In this document: piece by piece, positions 29,499 through 38,697 of the stretch
Layout of the letters: each line of letters starts with the position of its first letter
Numbering within the stretch: the first letter of the stretch is position 1
NCBI RefSeq assembly: GCF_032463525.1
Contig: NZ_CP135971.1
Location: forward strand, 3,410,001-3,474,000
Direction of reading: 5' to 3'
Length of the DNA stretch: 64,000 nucleotides
Source: Pseudomonas sp. DTU_2021_1001937_2_SI_NGA_ILE_001
GTDB taxonomy: Bacteria > Pseudomonadota > Gammaproteobacteria > Pseudomonadales > Pseudomonadaceae
Notes under the pieces: generated by a model
Seen by the model: only the letters and a program-made list of their open reading frames with translations
Told to the model about the DNA's origin: nothing
Database searches by the model: none
Made by a program: the position numbers and the translations under genes

Positions 29499-30695
29499 AT
29501 GTCTCTGCCCAGCCTGCGCCTCAAAGCCAATGCCGACCGCCGCCTGCGCGCCGGCCATCTGTGGATCTACAGCAACGAGATCGACGTGGCGGCCACCCCG
29601 CTGAACCGCTTCGCGGCCGGTGACCAGGCCGTGCTGGAAGCGGCCAGCGGCAAACCCCTGGGCATCGTCGCCATGAGCCCCAACAACCTGATCTGCGCCC
29701 GCCTGCTGTCGCGCGACATCAAGCTGCCACTGGACAAGTCGCTGCTGGTGCACCGCCTCAACGTGGCCCTGTCGCTGCGCGAGCGGCTGTTCGACAAACC
29801 GTTCTACCGCCTGGTGTACGGCGACTCGGACCTGCTGCCAGGCCTGGTGGTGGACCGCTTCGACCACATCCTGGTGGTGCAACTGGCTTCGGCGACCATG
29901 GAACAGCACAAGGATGACGTGATCGCCGCCCTGGTGCAGGTGCTCAAGCCCAGCGGCATCCTGTTCAAGAACGACTCCAGCGCCCGCGATGCCGAGGGCC
30001 TGAACCGCTACGTCGAGACCGTCTATGGCGCGGTGCCGGAATGGGTAGCCCTGGAAGAGAACGGCGTGAAGTTCGAAGCGCCGGTGCTCGACGGCCAGAA
30101 GACCGGCTGGTTCTACGACCACCGCATGAACCGTGCGCGCCTGGCGCCCTATGTGAAGGGCAAGCGGGTCCTGGACCTGTACAGCTACATCGGCGGCTGG
30201 GGTATTCAGGCCGGGGCCTTCGGCGCCAGTGAAGTGACTTGCGTGGACGCCTCGGGCTTCGCCCTCGACGGCGTGGAGCGCAATGCCGCGCTGAATGGCT
30301 TCGCAGAGAAGGTCACCTGCATCGAAGGCGACGTGTTCGAAGCCCTGAAGGAACTGAAAGCCGCTGAAGAGCGCTTCGACGTGATCGTTGCCGACCCGCC
30401 GGCCTTCATCAAGCGCAAGAAAGACCTGAAGAACGGTGAAGGCGCCTACCGCCGCCTGAACGAACAGGCCATGCGCCTGCTCAGCAAGGACGGCATCCTG
30501 GTCAGCGCCTCGTGCTCGATGCACCTGCCCGAGGACGACCTGCACAACATCCTGCTGACCAGCGCCCGCCACCTGGACCGCAACATGCAGCTGCTCGAAC
30601 GCGGCGGCCAGGGCCCGGACCATCCGGTACACCCGGCGATCCACGAGACCCGCTACATCAAGAGCATCACCTGCCGGCTGCTGCCCAACAGCTGA
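29499..30695 (+). CDS. rlmI: RlmI-like 23S rRNA (cytosine-C5) methyltransferase
   Basis: A 398-residue class I SAM-dependent RNA methyltransferase. The N-terminal PUA domain (RLRAGHLWIYSNEI) is followed by a linker domain and a Rossmann domain with YSYIGGWGIQAGAFGA. Catalytic motifs are ADPPAFIKRKKD and ASCSMHL. The homologue RlmI makes m5C1962 of 23S rRNA. ATG 29499 follows CGGAGCG; the adjacent in-frame GTG is not favoured. Orthology to RlmI is inferred, and a related paralogue is possible. Confidence 0.85.
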   Translation: MSLPSLRLKANADRRLRAGHLWIYSNEIDVAATPLNRFAAGDQAVLEAASGKPLGIVAMSPNNLICARLLSRDIKLPLDKSLLVHRLNVALSLRERLFDKPFYRLVYGDSDLLPGLVVDRFDHILVVQLASATMEQHKDDVIAALVQVLKPSGILFKNDSSARDAEGLNRYVETVYGAVPEWVALEENGVKFEAPVLDGQKTGWFYDHRMNRARLAPYVKGKRVLDLYSYIGGWGIQAGAFGASEVTCVDASGFALDGVERNAALNGFAEKVTCIEGDVFEALKELKAAEERFDVIVADPPAFIKRKKDLKNGEGAYRRLNEQAMRLLSKDGILVSASCSMHLPEDDLHNILLTSARHLDRNMQLLERGGQGPDHPVHPAIHETRYIKSITCRLLPNS

Positions 30696-30840
30696 GCGTC
30701 CGGCACTCCAGCCACCCGGAGCCCGATGCGCTCCGGGCACCTCAGCCTCGTCTTGCGGGGTGTCTGAAGGCGCTTCGCAAAAGCCCTGCCAGCAAAATCG
30801 ACAGGTCGTTCGGTGAATTTTCACCTGTCGATCAGACGTC

Positions 30841-30869
30841 ATGCCAAGCAGGCGCCAGCGGTGTAGAAT
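30841..30869 (+). promoter_or_regulatory. Sigma-70 promoter candidate for the ilvD leader
   Basis: ATGCCA at 30841-30846, a 17-bp spacer and TAGAAT at 30864-30869 (five of six -10 matches). The predicted start near 30876 leaves about 255 nt of 5' untranslated RNA before ilvD. Confidence 0.5.
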
Positions 30870-30875
30870 CGGCGG

Positions 30876-31131
30876 CATTCATCGCCAGTCATCCCCGGCG
30901 GGTTTATGAGCTCAGGCCGAGTGCACGGCGATCCCGTGGCCTTCGGTTTTTCACTGCATGCGATCAACGCCCTCGTGCGTGTGGACCCACAGAAGCTCAC
31001 TCCCCTAGATAGGCACCCCTGAAAACACCGGCGAGGCTGTCAGCGCGAGCCTGGTTTCAACGCCGCGATGACCACGCCGGTGGTTTTCAAAGGTGCCCGA
31101 CTGATTAGCCTGTATTGCCGGAGTGCTACAA
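30876..31131 (+). ncRNA. Long structured 5' leader of ilvD (candidate regulatory RNA)
   Basis: The 436-bp gap before ilvD holds a structure from 31012 to 31097. GGCACC pairs with GGTGCC; after a 2x2 internal loop, TGAAAAC pairs with GGTTTTCA with one bulged base; then ACCGGCG pairs with CGCCGGT: about 20 base pairs in all. An inner AGGCT / AGCCT hairpin (31034-31052) lies in the loop. An ORF of 38 codons, 30906-31022, ends inside the 5' arm. No T-run follows, so control of translation or RNA decay is as likely as attenuation. Confidence 0.5.
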
Positions 31132-32973
31132 ATGCCTGATTACCGTTCCAAGACCTCCACCCACGGCCGCAACATGGCCGGCGCCCGTGCCCTGTGGCGC
31201 GCCACGGGCATGAAGGATGACGACTTCAAGAAGCCGATCATCGCCATCGCCAACTCCTTCACCCAGTTCGTACCGGGCCACGTGCACCTCAAGGACCTCG
31301 GTCAGCTGGTCGCCCGCGAGATCGAACGCGCCGGTGGCGTGGCCAAGGAATTCAACACCATCGCCGTGGATGACGGCATCGCCATGGGCCATGACGGCAT
31401 GCTGTACTCGCTGCCGAGCCGCGAGATCATCGCCGACGCCGTGGAATACATGGTCAACGCGCACTGCGCCGATGCCATCGTGTGCATCTCCAACTGCGAC
31501 AAGATCACCCCCGGCATGCTGATGGCCGCGCTGCGCCTGAACATTCCGGTGATCTTCGTCTCCGGCGGCCCGATGGAAGCCGGTAAGACCAAGCTGGCCA
31601 ACCATGGCCTGGACCTGGTAGACGCCATGGTCATCGCCGCCGACTCCAGCGCCAGCGACGAGAAGGTCGCCGAGTACGAGCGCAGTGCCTGCCCGACCTG
31701 CGGTTCGTGCTCCGGCATGTTCACCGCCAACTCGATGAACTGCCTGACCGAAGCCCTGGGCCTGGCGCTGCCGGGCAACGGTTCGACCCTGGCGACCCAC
31801 AGCGACCGTGAGCAACTGTTCCTCACCGCCGGGCGCACCATCGTCGAGCTGTGCAAGCGCTACTACCAGGGCAACGACGAGTCGGTACTGCCGCGCAACA
31901 TCGCCAACTTCAAGGCGTTCGAGAACGCCATGATGCTCGACATCGCCATGGGCGGCTCGACCAACACCATCCTGCACCTGCTGGCTGCCGCCCAGGAAGC
32001 CGAGGTCGACTTCGACCTGCGCGACATCGATCGCCTGTCGCGCAAGGTGCCGCAGCTGTGCAAGGTGGCGCCGAACATCCAGAAGTACCACATGGAAGAC
32101 GTGCACCGCGCCGGCGGCATCTTCAGCATCCTCGGTTCGCTGGCCCGTGGCGGCCTGCTGCACACCGACCTGCCGACCGTGCACAGCGCCTCGATGGAAG
32201 AAGCCATTGCCAAGTGGGACATCACCCAAACCAACGATGAAGCCGTGCACACCTTCTTCAAGGCCGGCCCGGCCGGCATCCCGACCCAGACCGCCTTCAG
32301 CCAGTCGACCCGCTGGGAAACCCTGGACGACGACCGCGAGAACGGCTGCATCCGCAGCGTCGAGCACGCCTACTCGCAGGAAGGCGGCCTGGCCGTGCTG
32401 TACGGCAACATCGCGCTGGACGGCTGCGTAGTGAAGACCGCCGGCGTCGACGAGTCGATCCACGTGTTCGAAGGCAACGCGAAGATCTTCGAAAGCCAGG
32501 ACAGCGCGGTGCGCGGCATCCTCGCCGATGAAGTGAAGGCCGGCGATATCGTGATCATCCGTTACGAAGGCCCGAAAGGCGGCCCGGGAATGCAGGAAAT
32601 GCTCTACCCGACTTCCTACCTGAAGTCCAAGGGCCTGGGCAAGGCTTGCGCCCTGCTCACCGACGGCCGTTTCTCTGGCGGCACCTCGGGCCTGTCCATC
32701 GGCCACGCCTCGCCTGAAGCCGCCTCCGGCGGCGCCATCGGCCTGGTGCGCGACGGCGACAAGATCCTCATCGACATCCCCAACCGCTCGATCAACCTGC
32801 TGGTCAGTGACGAAGAGCTGGCAGCGCGTCGCGTGGAACAGGACAAGAAAGGCTGGAAACCGGTCGAAGTACGCCCACGCAAGGTGACCACGGCGCTCAA
32901 GGCCTATGCCCTGCTGGCCACCAGCGCCGACAAGGGCGCAGTGCGCAACAAGGCCATGCTCGACGGCCTGTAA
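31132..32973 (+). CDS. ilvD: Dihydroxy-acid dehydratase
   Basis: Dehydrates dihydroxy-isovalerate and dihydroxy-methylvalerate in valine, isoleucine and leucine synthesis. The 613-residue Fe-S enzyme has [10 protein letters not shown] and [17 protein letters not shown] cluster cysteines and the C-terminal [13 protein letters not shown] 31132 is the start with [14 protein letters not shown]; the upstream in-frame GTG adds nothing conserved. The gene is monocistronic with its own terminator, and its long structured leader is unusual. Confidence 0.97.
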   Translation: MPDYRSKTSTHGRNMAGARALWRATGMKDDDFKKPIIAIANSFTQFVPGHVHLKDLGQLVAREIERAGGVAKEFNTIAVDDGIAMGHDGMLYSLPSREIIADAVEYMVNAHCADAIVCISNCDKITPGMLMAALRLNIPVIFVSGGPMEAGKTKLANHGLDLVDAMVIAADSSASDEKVAEYERSACPTCGSCSGMFTANSMNCLTEALGLALPGNGSTLATHSDREQLFLTAGRTIVELCKRYYQGNDESVLPRNIANFKAFENAMMLDIAMGGSTNTILHLLAAAQEAEVDFDLRDIDRLSRKVPQLCKVAPNIQKYHMEDVHRAGGIFSILGSLARGGLLHTDLPTVHSASMEEAIAKWDITQTNDEAVHTFFKAGPAGIPTQTAFSQSTRWETLDDDRENGCIRSVEHAYSQEGGLAVLYGNIALDGCVVKTAGVDESIHVFEGNAKIFESQDSAVRGILADEVKAGDIVIIRYEGPKGGPGMQEMLYPTSYLKSKGLGKACALLTDGRFSGGTSGLSIGHASPEAASGGAIGLVRDGDKILIDIPNRSINLLVSDEELAARRVEQDKKGWKPVEVRPRKVTTALKAYALLATSADKGAVRNKAMLDGL

Positions 32974-32992
32974 GGTTGCAGCGACATGAAAA

Positions 32993-33019
32993 ACCGGCGC
33001 CTGGTGCGCCGGTTTTTTT
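32993..33019 (+). terminator. Rho-independent terminator of ilvD
   Basis: An 8-bp stem ACCGGCGC / GCGCCGGT with a five-base loop, followed by seven T. Confidence 0.92.
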
Positions 33020-33078
33020 ATGCCTCGTTTCCCGCAGGAGTGGGTTTAACCGCAATACAGTTCAGTTAGGCTCCTCGC

Positions 33079-33108
33079 GCTTTCGCGGCTAAAGCCGCTC
33101 CCACCGGG
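33079..33108. repeat. Single type A REP palindrome
   Basis: GCTTTCGCGGCTAAAGCCGC followed by TCCCACCGGG matches the right half of the type A pairs. A degenerate copy of the satellite core (ATACAGTTCAGTTAGG) precedes it at 33055-33070. The 335-bp gap between ilvD and the next gene holds only the terminator and REP sequences. Confidence 0.75.
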
Positions 33109-33179
33109 TCACATGCCGCTTAAGCGAACAGCATTGGTTTTAACCGCGATGCAGTTCGATCAAGCACTTCCCGGTTTTT

Positions 33180-33272
33180 GTTGGAGCGAGCTTGCTCGCG
33201 AACAGGTCAGCAAAACCCATGTATTTGCTGTGAACGTGACGCAGCCGTCGCGAGCAAGCTCGCTCCCACAAC
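33180..33272. repeat. Inverted pair of REP palindromes (type B)
   Basis: TTGGAGCGAGCTTGCTCGCG is mirrored by CGCGAGCAAGCTCGCTCCCA about 45 bp later. The intervening sequence differs from the copy at 8744-8832, so the arms but not the spacer are conserved. Confidence 0.85.
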
Positions 33273-33308
33273 ATCGACAGCCGAGCAAGCAGCCCAGGCG
33301 AACAGCGG

Positions 33309-34376
33309 TTACTGAATCTCGTCCGGCTTGACGATCACCCAGTTCTTGTCCGCCGTCACCGGCAGACCTTCCTTGGCCTGGGCCTCGGCGTTGGCCTTGA
33401 TCATGCCGTTGAGCTGGTTCATGTACTTGTCCTTGCGGTTGATCCACAGGTGGATGCCGCCCTTGTTGACGTCCACATCATGGAACAGCATGTAGCCATC
33501 GCTGCTCGGGGTGTCGCCGCCCACCAGCACCGGTTTCTTCCACTGGTCGATGTAGGTCAGGATCGCCGCGTGCTTGCCGGCCATCCAGGTTGCCGGCGTC
33601 CACAGGTAAGGGGTCAGCTCCAGGTCCATGTTGGCCTTGGGGTCGTACTTCTTGTCGGTGATCTGCTTGCGGGCGGTGGTCAGCTCACCGGTCTTGCGAT
33701 CCTTGAGCAGGGTGGTCACGCCGATGACGTTCTCCGGCTTGACGTTGTAGCCATACTTGGGATCGGACGCGACCATGCGCACCAGCTCTTCGGAGGCGGC
33801 GGTCATCACGTAGACTTCGATGCCGTTCTCCATCAGCTTGTTGTACAGCTCGGTCTGCCCGGTAAACACCTTGGGCGGGCTGACTTCCAGGGTCTTGACC
33901 TGGTCACCGTCGTAGTAGGTCGCCGGAATCGGCTTGTCCAGGGCCATCAGCTCGTCGACGTAGCCTTTCAGCTCCTTGAGGGTGAAGCCGGAGAACACCT
34001 GGGCCACCCAGGGGTAGCAGACCATGTCGTCCAGCTCGCACAGGCGGTAGTAGTAGCTGAACAGGCTTTCCTTGTGCTCGGCGGTGTCTTTGAAGGGGAT
34101 CAGCTTCAGCGAAGGGTCGAGCTTCTCGCGGGTGAGCAGGCCCTTGCTTTCCAGATAGGGCAGCAGCGATTCCTCGAGGTCGAAGCGGTAACTGGTGTTG
34201 TCCATGTCGAACACCGCGTAGTTACCTTTGTTGGCATTGGCCGCGATCATCGCGTCCAGCGCCTTGGCGGCCGGCTCGGGCCAATGCTTCAACTCGGTGG
34301 CAGACGCCGGACCGGCCAGGGCGAAGCCCAGGCTAAGGCAGAGTGCGCTGGCTAACAGTCTTGGCTGAAACTTCAT
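33309..34376 (-). CDS. Exported HAD phosphatase, phosphorylcholine phosphatase-like
   Basis: A 355-residue periplasmic haloacid-dehalogenase enzyme. A signal peptide covers about residues 1-25. Motif I is FDMDNT, motif II the Ser/Thr of YVMTAAS, and motif [11 protein letters not shown], all as in P. aeruginosa PchP, which frees choline from phosphorylcholine. The start MKFQPRL at 34376 is preferred because AAGGGG lies nine bases before it; an ATG at 34385 immediately follows the AAGGGG and is too close. A link to quaternary amine use is plausible, given the carnitine genes at 59-64 kb. Confidence 0.8.
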   Translation of the reverse strand: MKFQPRLLASALCLSLGFALAGPASATELKHWPEPAAKALDAMIAANANKGNYAVFDMDNTSYRFDLEESLLPYLESKGLLTREKLDPSLKLIPFKDTAEHKESLFSYYYRLCELDDMVCYPWVAQVFSGFTLKELKGYVDELMALDKPIPATYYDGDQVKTLEVSPPKVFTGQTELYNKLMENGIEVYVMTAASEELVRMVASDPKYGYNVKPENVIGVTTLLKDRKTGELTTARKQITDKKYDPKANMDLELTPYLWTPATWMAGKHAAILTYIDQWKKPVLVGGDTPSSDGYMLFHDVDVNKGGIHLWINRKDKYMNQLNGMIKANAEAQAKEGLPVTADKNWVIVKPDEIQ

Positions 34377-34532
34377 CACAGACATCCCCTTTTCATGACA
34401 AAGGCAGGACCGTAACAAAATTGCATGACAGTTAGCGCGCCTGGACGACCGCTTCGTTGCCAAATACGCCAGCGACATGGTCGATAGCGACAGCACACGG
34501 CAAAAACGACAATTTGATGGCAGAAATGTGAA

Positions 34533-35051
34533 TCAGCCTGCGCGGCGTTCCCACACCTCGAAGTGATAGGCCGGCTTGTCGCCTTCGGCCGGGTTGGCCT
34601 GGGTCGAGACCCGTTGCCACTGTGCGGTATCGAACGCGGGGAACCAGGCATCGCCGGCCGGGCTCAGTTCGACGCGGGTCAGGTAAAGGCGGTCGGCATG
34701 CGGCAGGCCTTCGGCATAGAGTTGTGCGCCACCGATGAGCATCACTTCCTCGACGCCCTGCTCGGCTGCCCATTGCTCGGCGCGTGCCACGGCGGCCGGC
34801 AACGAGTCATAGACCTCGGCACCTTCCAGTTGCAGCCCGCTCTGGCGGCTGACCACCAGGTTGAGCCGGCCCGGCAGCGGACGGCCCAGCGAATCCCAGG
34901 TCTTGCGGCCCATGATGATCGGCTTGCCCAGGGTGGTCGCCTTGAAATACTTGAAGTCCCCCGGCAGGTGCCAGGGCATGGAATTGTCGATGCCGATCAC
35001 CCGGTTTTCACCCAGGGCGGCGATCAGGCTGAGGGGGAGCTGTCTGTTCAT
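34533..35051 (-). CDS. folA: Dihydrofolate reductase
   Basis: Reduces dihydrofolate with NADPH. The 172-residue protein has the substrate-site MPWHLPGDFKYFK, GKPIIMGRKTW and the NADPH-binding LIGGAQLYAEGL. The start MNRQLPLS at 35051 fits family length (about 160-170); an ATG four codons upstream is possible. Divergent from the DUF2868 gene. Target of trimethoprim. Confidence 0.95.
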   Translation of the reverse strand: MNRQLPLSLIAALGENRVIGIDNSMPWHLPGDFKYFKATTLGKPIIMGRKTWDSLGRPLPGRLNLVVSRQSGLQLEGAEVYDSLPAAVARAEQWAAEQGVEEVMLIGGAQLYAEGLPHADRLYLTRVELSPAGDAWFPAFDTAQWQRVSTQANPAEGDKPAYHFEVWERRAG

Positions 35052-35143
35052 GCCGGCGAGCATACCAGAGCGAAGGAACTCGTACCCTAAAGGCCTATCA
35101 CAGCGGTTATGCTGCCTGTCCGTTTTCTGCCAAGGGACGCTGT

Positions 35144-36523
35144 GTGACTGCCCCGAATTCTCTCGACTCCTTGTGGCTGACCGAAGCGGTGCGCCTGCGC
35201 GAAGCCCAGGCTGGCCCCCTCGACGATCAGCAGGCCAGCCGCCAGGCACGCGCCGCCGGTGGTGACTTCGCCACGCGCCTGCAACAACGAGCCCACTGGC
35301 TGGCCGAGCGCGATGGCATGCTCGCGGCCCTGCGCCGTTGGAAACAGGGCGCACGCCTGGCACTGCTGGCCCTGGCGCTGTTCGCCCTGGCCAGCGGCGC
35401 CGGCCTGGCCTTCGCCGCATTGGGTGGTACGCCCGGCTCGATCAATGTGTTTCGCGCCGTGGGCAGCCTGCTGGGCCTGAACCTGCTGCTGTTGCTGGCC
35501 TGGACCCTGGGCATGCTGCTGAGCCGGCATGCCGGTGCCAGCCTCGGGCAGCTGTGGCTGTGGCTGAGCGGTCGCCTGGCGCGTGACGCCCAGGCCGTGC
35601 AACTGGCCCCCGCCCTTTTACTACTGTTGCAACGCCAGCGCCTGGAGCGCTGGGCCTTGGGCCTGCTGAGCAACGGCTTGTGGCTGCTGGCGCTGCTCAG
35701 CGCACTGGTGGTACTGCTGGCGATGATGGCCACGCGGCGCTACGGCTTCGTCTGGGAAACCACCATTCTGGGCAGCGACACCTTCGTCAGCCTTACTCAA
35801 CGACTGGGCACCCTGCCCGCCTGGCTGGGCTTCAGCGTGCCCGACGCCGAGACCATTCGCGCCAGTGGCAACGGTCCCGCCGGTCTAGACGATGCGCGCC
35901 AGGTCTGGGCCGGCTGGCTGGTCGGGGTGCTGCTGATCTACGGCATCCTGCCGCGCCTGCTGCTGACCCTGCTGTGCCTGTGGCGCTGGCACCGCGGTCG
36001 CCAGGCCCTGAGCCTGGACCTCGACGACCCGGCCTACCAGCACCTGCGCGAGCGTCTGATGCCGGCCAGCGAACGCCTGGGCGTCAGCGACGCCGCACCG
36101 GCCCGGCTGCATGAAGTTCCACGCCCCACGGCGAAGCTGGCCGAGGGCAGCGCGCTGATGGTCGCCCTGGAGCTGGACGATCAGCAGCCCTGGCCACCGG
36201 CACAGGCTGCACAGGTGGCTGACGCCGGTGTGCTGGACAGCCGCGAGTCGCGCCATCGCCTGCTCGAACAACTGACCCAGAACCCTCCGGCGCGCCTGCT
36301 GATCGCCTGCGATCCGCGCCGCTCACCCGACCGCGGCAGCCTGGCGCTGCTCGCCGAACTGGCGCGCAATGCCGGGCAGACCCGCGTGTGGCTGCTGCCG
36401 GCCCCCGCCGGGCAGCAGCTGGATACCGAACGCCTGGGCGACTGGCAGGACGCCCTGCAAGCGCTGCAACTGCCTGGCCATACCCAGGCCCCGATGAACT
36501 GGCTGGAGAGCGGCCATGACTGA
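35144..36523 (+). CDS. DUF2868 multi-pass membrane protein
   Basis: A 459-residue inner-membrane protein starting with GTG (AAGGGA 7 bases upstream). An acidic cytoplasmic N-terminus includes LDSLWLTEAVRLRE. Four hydrophobic helices lie at about residues 71-93, 106-127, 171-195 and 257-281. A C-terminal soluble domain of about 170 residues has LLIACDPRRSPDRG and LWLLPAP, reminiscent of a nucleotide-binding fold. Function unknown. It overlaps the downstream DUF3482 GTPase gene by 8 bp, so the pair is translationally coupled and probably forms one complex. Confidence 0.85.
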   Translation: MTAPNSLDSLWLTEAVRLREAQAGPLDDQQASRQARAAGGDFATRLQQRAHWLAERDGMLAALRRWKQGARLALLALALFALASGAGLAFAALGGTPGSINVFRAVGSLLGLNLLLLLAWTLGMLLSRHAGASLGQLWLWLSGRLARDAQAVQLAPALLLLLQRQRLERWALGLLSNGLWLLALLSALVVLLAMMATRRYGFVWETTILGSDTFVSLTQRLGTLPAWLGFSVPDAETIRASGNGPAGLDDARQVWAGWLVGVLLIYGILPRLLLTLLCLWRWHRGRQALSLDLDDPAYQHLRERLMPASERLGVSDAAPARLHEVPRPTAKLAEGSALMVALELDDQQPWPPAQAAQVADAGVLDSRESRHRLLEQLTQNPPARLLIACDPRRSPDRGSLALLAELARNAGQTRVWLLPAPAGQQLDTERLGDWQDALQALQLPGHTQAPMNWLESGHD

Positions 36524-37895
36524 CGCACATCGCCCGCTGAAGCTGGCCGTGGTCGGCCACACCAACGTGGGCAAGACCTCGCTGCTGCGCACCCTGACCC
36601 GCGACGTGGGCTTTGGCGAGGTGTCGCATCGCCCGAGCACCACCCGCCATGTGGAAGGTGCACGCCTGTCCGTCGACGGCCAGGCGCTGCTGGAGCTGTA
36701 CGACACGCCAGGGCTGGAAGACGCCATCGACCTGCTCGACTACCTGGAGCGCAGCACCCAGGGCGAGCGCCTGGACGGCCCGGCGCGGTTGCAGCGCTTT
36801 CTGCAGGGCAGCGAGGCGCGCCAACGCTTCGAGCAGGAAGCCAAGGTGCTGCGCCAGTTGCTGGCCTGCGACGCCGGTCTGTACGTCATCGACGCCCGCG
36901 AGCCGGTGCTGGCCAAGTACCGCGACGAACTGGCGATTCTCGCCGGGTGTGGCAAGCCGCTGCTGCCGGTACTGAATTTCGTCAGCCGCCCCCAGGCCCG
37001 CGAAGCGGACTGGCGTGAGGCCTTGTCGCGCCTGGGCCTGCATGCCCTGGTGCGCTTCGACAGCGTGGCGCCCCCGCAGGACGGCGAGCGCCGGTTGTAC
37101 GAAAGCCTGGCGCTGTTGCTGGAAAACGCCCGGCCCCAACTGGAGCGCCTGATCAGCGACCTGGAAACCCAGCGCCAGGCCAGGCGCCATGCCGCAGCGC
37201 GGCTGATCGCCGACTTGCTGATCGACTGTGCCGCCAGCCGGCGCAGTGTGCCGGCGCAGGCCGACCCCGAACGCCAGGCCATCGAGGCGCTGCATCAGGC
37301 CGTGCGTCAACGTGAGCAGCAGTGCGTCGAGTCGCTGTTGCAGCTCTATGCCTTTCGCCCCCAGGACGCCTCGACCGGCGACCTGCCGCTGCTCGACGGG
37401 CGTTGGGGCGACGATCTGTTCAACCCCGAGACCCTGCGCCTGTTGGGCGTACGGGTCGGCGGTGGCGTAGCGGCAGGGGCGGCAGCCGGTGCCGGGGTGG
37501 ACCTGCTGGTCGGCGGCCTGACCCTGGGTGCAGCAGCGCTGGCCGGGGCCATTGCCGGCGGCGCGCTGCTGACCGCCAAGGGCTACGGCAACCGCCTGCT
37601 CGGCAAGCTCAAGGGCGAACGTGAGCTGACCGTGGACGACGCCGTGCTGCGTTTGCTGGCCTTGCGGCAGCGGCAATTGCTGCTGGCGCTCGACGCGCGT
37701 GGGCATGCGGCGATGCAGCGCATCGAGCTGGAGACACCGCAGGACACCCAATGGCGTACCGGCAAGCTGCCCGCCCCGTTGCGCCGGGCACGCGCCCATC
37801 CGCAATGGTCGAGCCTGAACCCGCATGCGCGACCCAGCCAGGCCGAACGCCAGGAAGCCCGTGAACGCCTGGCTGAAGTGCTACAAGCCTCATGA
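36516..37895 (+). CDS. DUF3482 GTPase with glycine-zipper C-terminus
   Basis: A 459-residue protein with an N-terminal Era-like G domain: P-loop GHTNVGKTS at 14-22, switch I threonines at 42-43 and G3 DTPG at 63-66. The G4 position reads NFVS at 154-157 instead of NKxD, so base specificity is unclear. A glycine/alanine-rich hydrophobic stretch (about 308-355) looks like a membrane-inserting zipper. The partner is the DUF2868 membrane protein just upstream. Function unknown; an envelope or membrane-remodelling GTPase is a guess. Confidence 0.85.
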   Translation: MTDAHRPLKLAVVGHTNVGKTSLLRTLTRDVGFGEVSHRPSTTRHVEGARLSVDGQALLELYDTPGLEDAIDLLDYLERSTQGERLDGPARLQRFLQGSEARQRFEQEAKVLRQLLACDAGLYVIDAREPVLAKYRDELAILAGCGKPLLPVLNFVSRPQAREADWREALSRLGLHALVRFDSVAPPQDGERRLYESLALLLENARPQLERLISDLETQRQARRHAAARLIADLLIDCAASRRSVPAQADPERQAIEALHQAVRQREQQCVESLLQLYAFRPQDASTGDLPLLDGRWGDDLFNPETLRLLGVRVGGGVAAGAAAGAGVDLLVGGLTLGAAALAGAIAGGALLTAKGYGNRLLGKLKGERELTVDDAVLRLLALRQRQLLLALDARGHAAMQRIELETPQDTQWRTGKLPAPLRRARAHPQWSSLNPHARPSQAERQEARERLAEVLQAS

Positions 37896-37905
37896 GCCGC
37901 GACAA

Positions 37906-38000
37906 CCGGTGGGAGCGGCTTTAGCCGCGAAAGCGCCAGGAAATTCACTGCATTTGTTGTGAACAGGCGGTCGCTTCGCGGCTGAAGCCGCTCCTACCTG
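37906..38000. repeat. Inverted pair of REP palindromes (type A)
   Basis: GGTGGGAGCGGCTTTAGCCG is mirrored by CGGCTGAAGCCGCTCCTACC. The spacer (GCGCCAGGAAATTCACTGCA and onward) is nearly identical to the copy at 58484-58575, so this unit moves as a whole. A further half palindrome lies at 38030-38043. Confidence 0.85.
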
Positions 38001-38153
38001 GTCGCACAGCGCTTAGTCGAACGGTATTGCGGCTAAAGCCGCTCTGTGACCGGATTTCTGCCTGCCAGGCGACCAAGGGTGCTTGCACTGCCTACCGCAA
38101 ACCCCGGCGGGCCGGTATGATCCCGCGCCCGTGATGACCACCCAGAAAACAGA

Positions 38154-38609
38154 ATGAAACCCACCCTGATCGCCGCCGCCGAACTCGACCGCCTGGAAAC
38201 CTGGGCCAAGTACTCCAGCCACATGTGCGGGGGCTGCATGTCCACCTGCTGCACCCTGCCGGTCGAAGTGAAGATCAAGGACCTGATCCGCATCGGCATC
38301 GTCGACGAGTTCGAACAGGGTGAGCCGCCGAAGAACATCGCCAAGCGCCTGCTCAAGGAAGGCATCATCGAGCGCTTCAACCAGAAGACCGGCATCTTCA
38401 CCCTGCAGCGCATGAGCAACAACGACTGCCTGTACCTGGACCGCAAGAGCCGCCTGTGCACCATTTACGACAAGCGCCCGGACACCTGCCGCAACCACCC
38501 GAAGATCGGCCCGCGCCCCGGCTACTGCGCCTACAAGCCCAAGCCGGCGGAAAAGAACGCCAACTCTGCGGTGAGCCGTGGTCCGACCCGCGTATCGCTG
38601 GATTTCTGA
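38154..38609 (+). CDS. YkgJ family cysteine-cluster protein
   Basis: A 151-residue cytosolic protein with cysteines in CGGCMSTCC and later DCLYLDRKSRLCTIYDKRPD plus TCRNHP, the pattern of the UPF0153/YkgJ family. It is presumed to bind zinc or an Fe-S cluster; the role is unknown. It is followed at once by a strong bidirectional terminator and convergent with typA. Confidence 0.85.
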   Translation: MKPTLIAAAELDRLETWAKYSSHMCGGCMSTCCTLPVEVKIKDLIRIGIVDEFEQGEPPKNIAKRLLKEGIIERFNQKTGIFTLQRMSNNDCLYLDRKSRLCTIYDKRPDTCRNHPKIGPRPGYCAYKPKPAEKNANSAVSRGPTRVSLDF

Positions 38610-38642
38610 TGCGCTGAAGCCGAACCTTCCACCCGCACAAAC

Positions 38643-38678
38643 GAAAACGCCCCCGGTCTTGCGACCGGGGGCGTTTTC
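38643..38678. terminator. Bidirectional rho-independent terminator
   Basis: A perfect 16-bp stem GAAAACGCCCCCGGTC / GACCGGGGGCGTTTTC with TTGC loop, between the convergent YkgJ and typA genes. A- and T-tracts are built into the stem. Confidence 0.93.
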
Positions 38679-38697
38679 ATTCAGCCGGGGCTAAGTC

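Noticed and set aside
30512..31012. 166-codon frame crossing the end of rlmI into the ilvD leader
   Set aside because: It begins inside rlmI in another frame and shows no conserved features.
33079..33272. CRISPR-like repeats
   Set aside because: The repeats are inverted REP palindromes, not direct repeats with regular spacers, and no cas gene is present.
36084..37826. 580-codon frame antisense to the DUF3482 GTPase
   Set aside because: Gln/Ala-rich shadow with no motif; the GTPase has an intact P-loop and DTPG.
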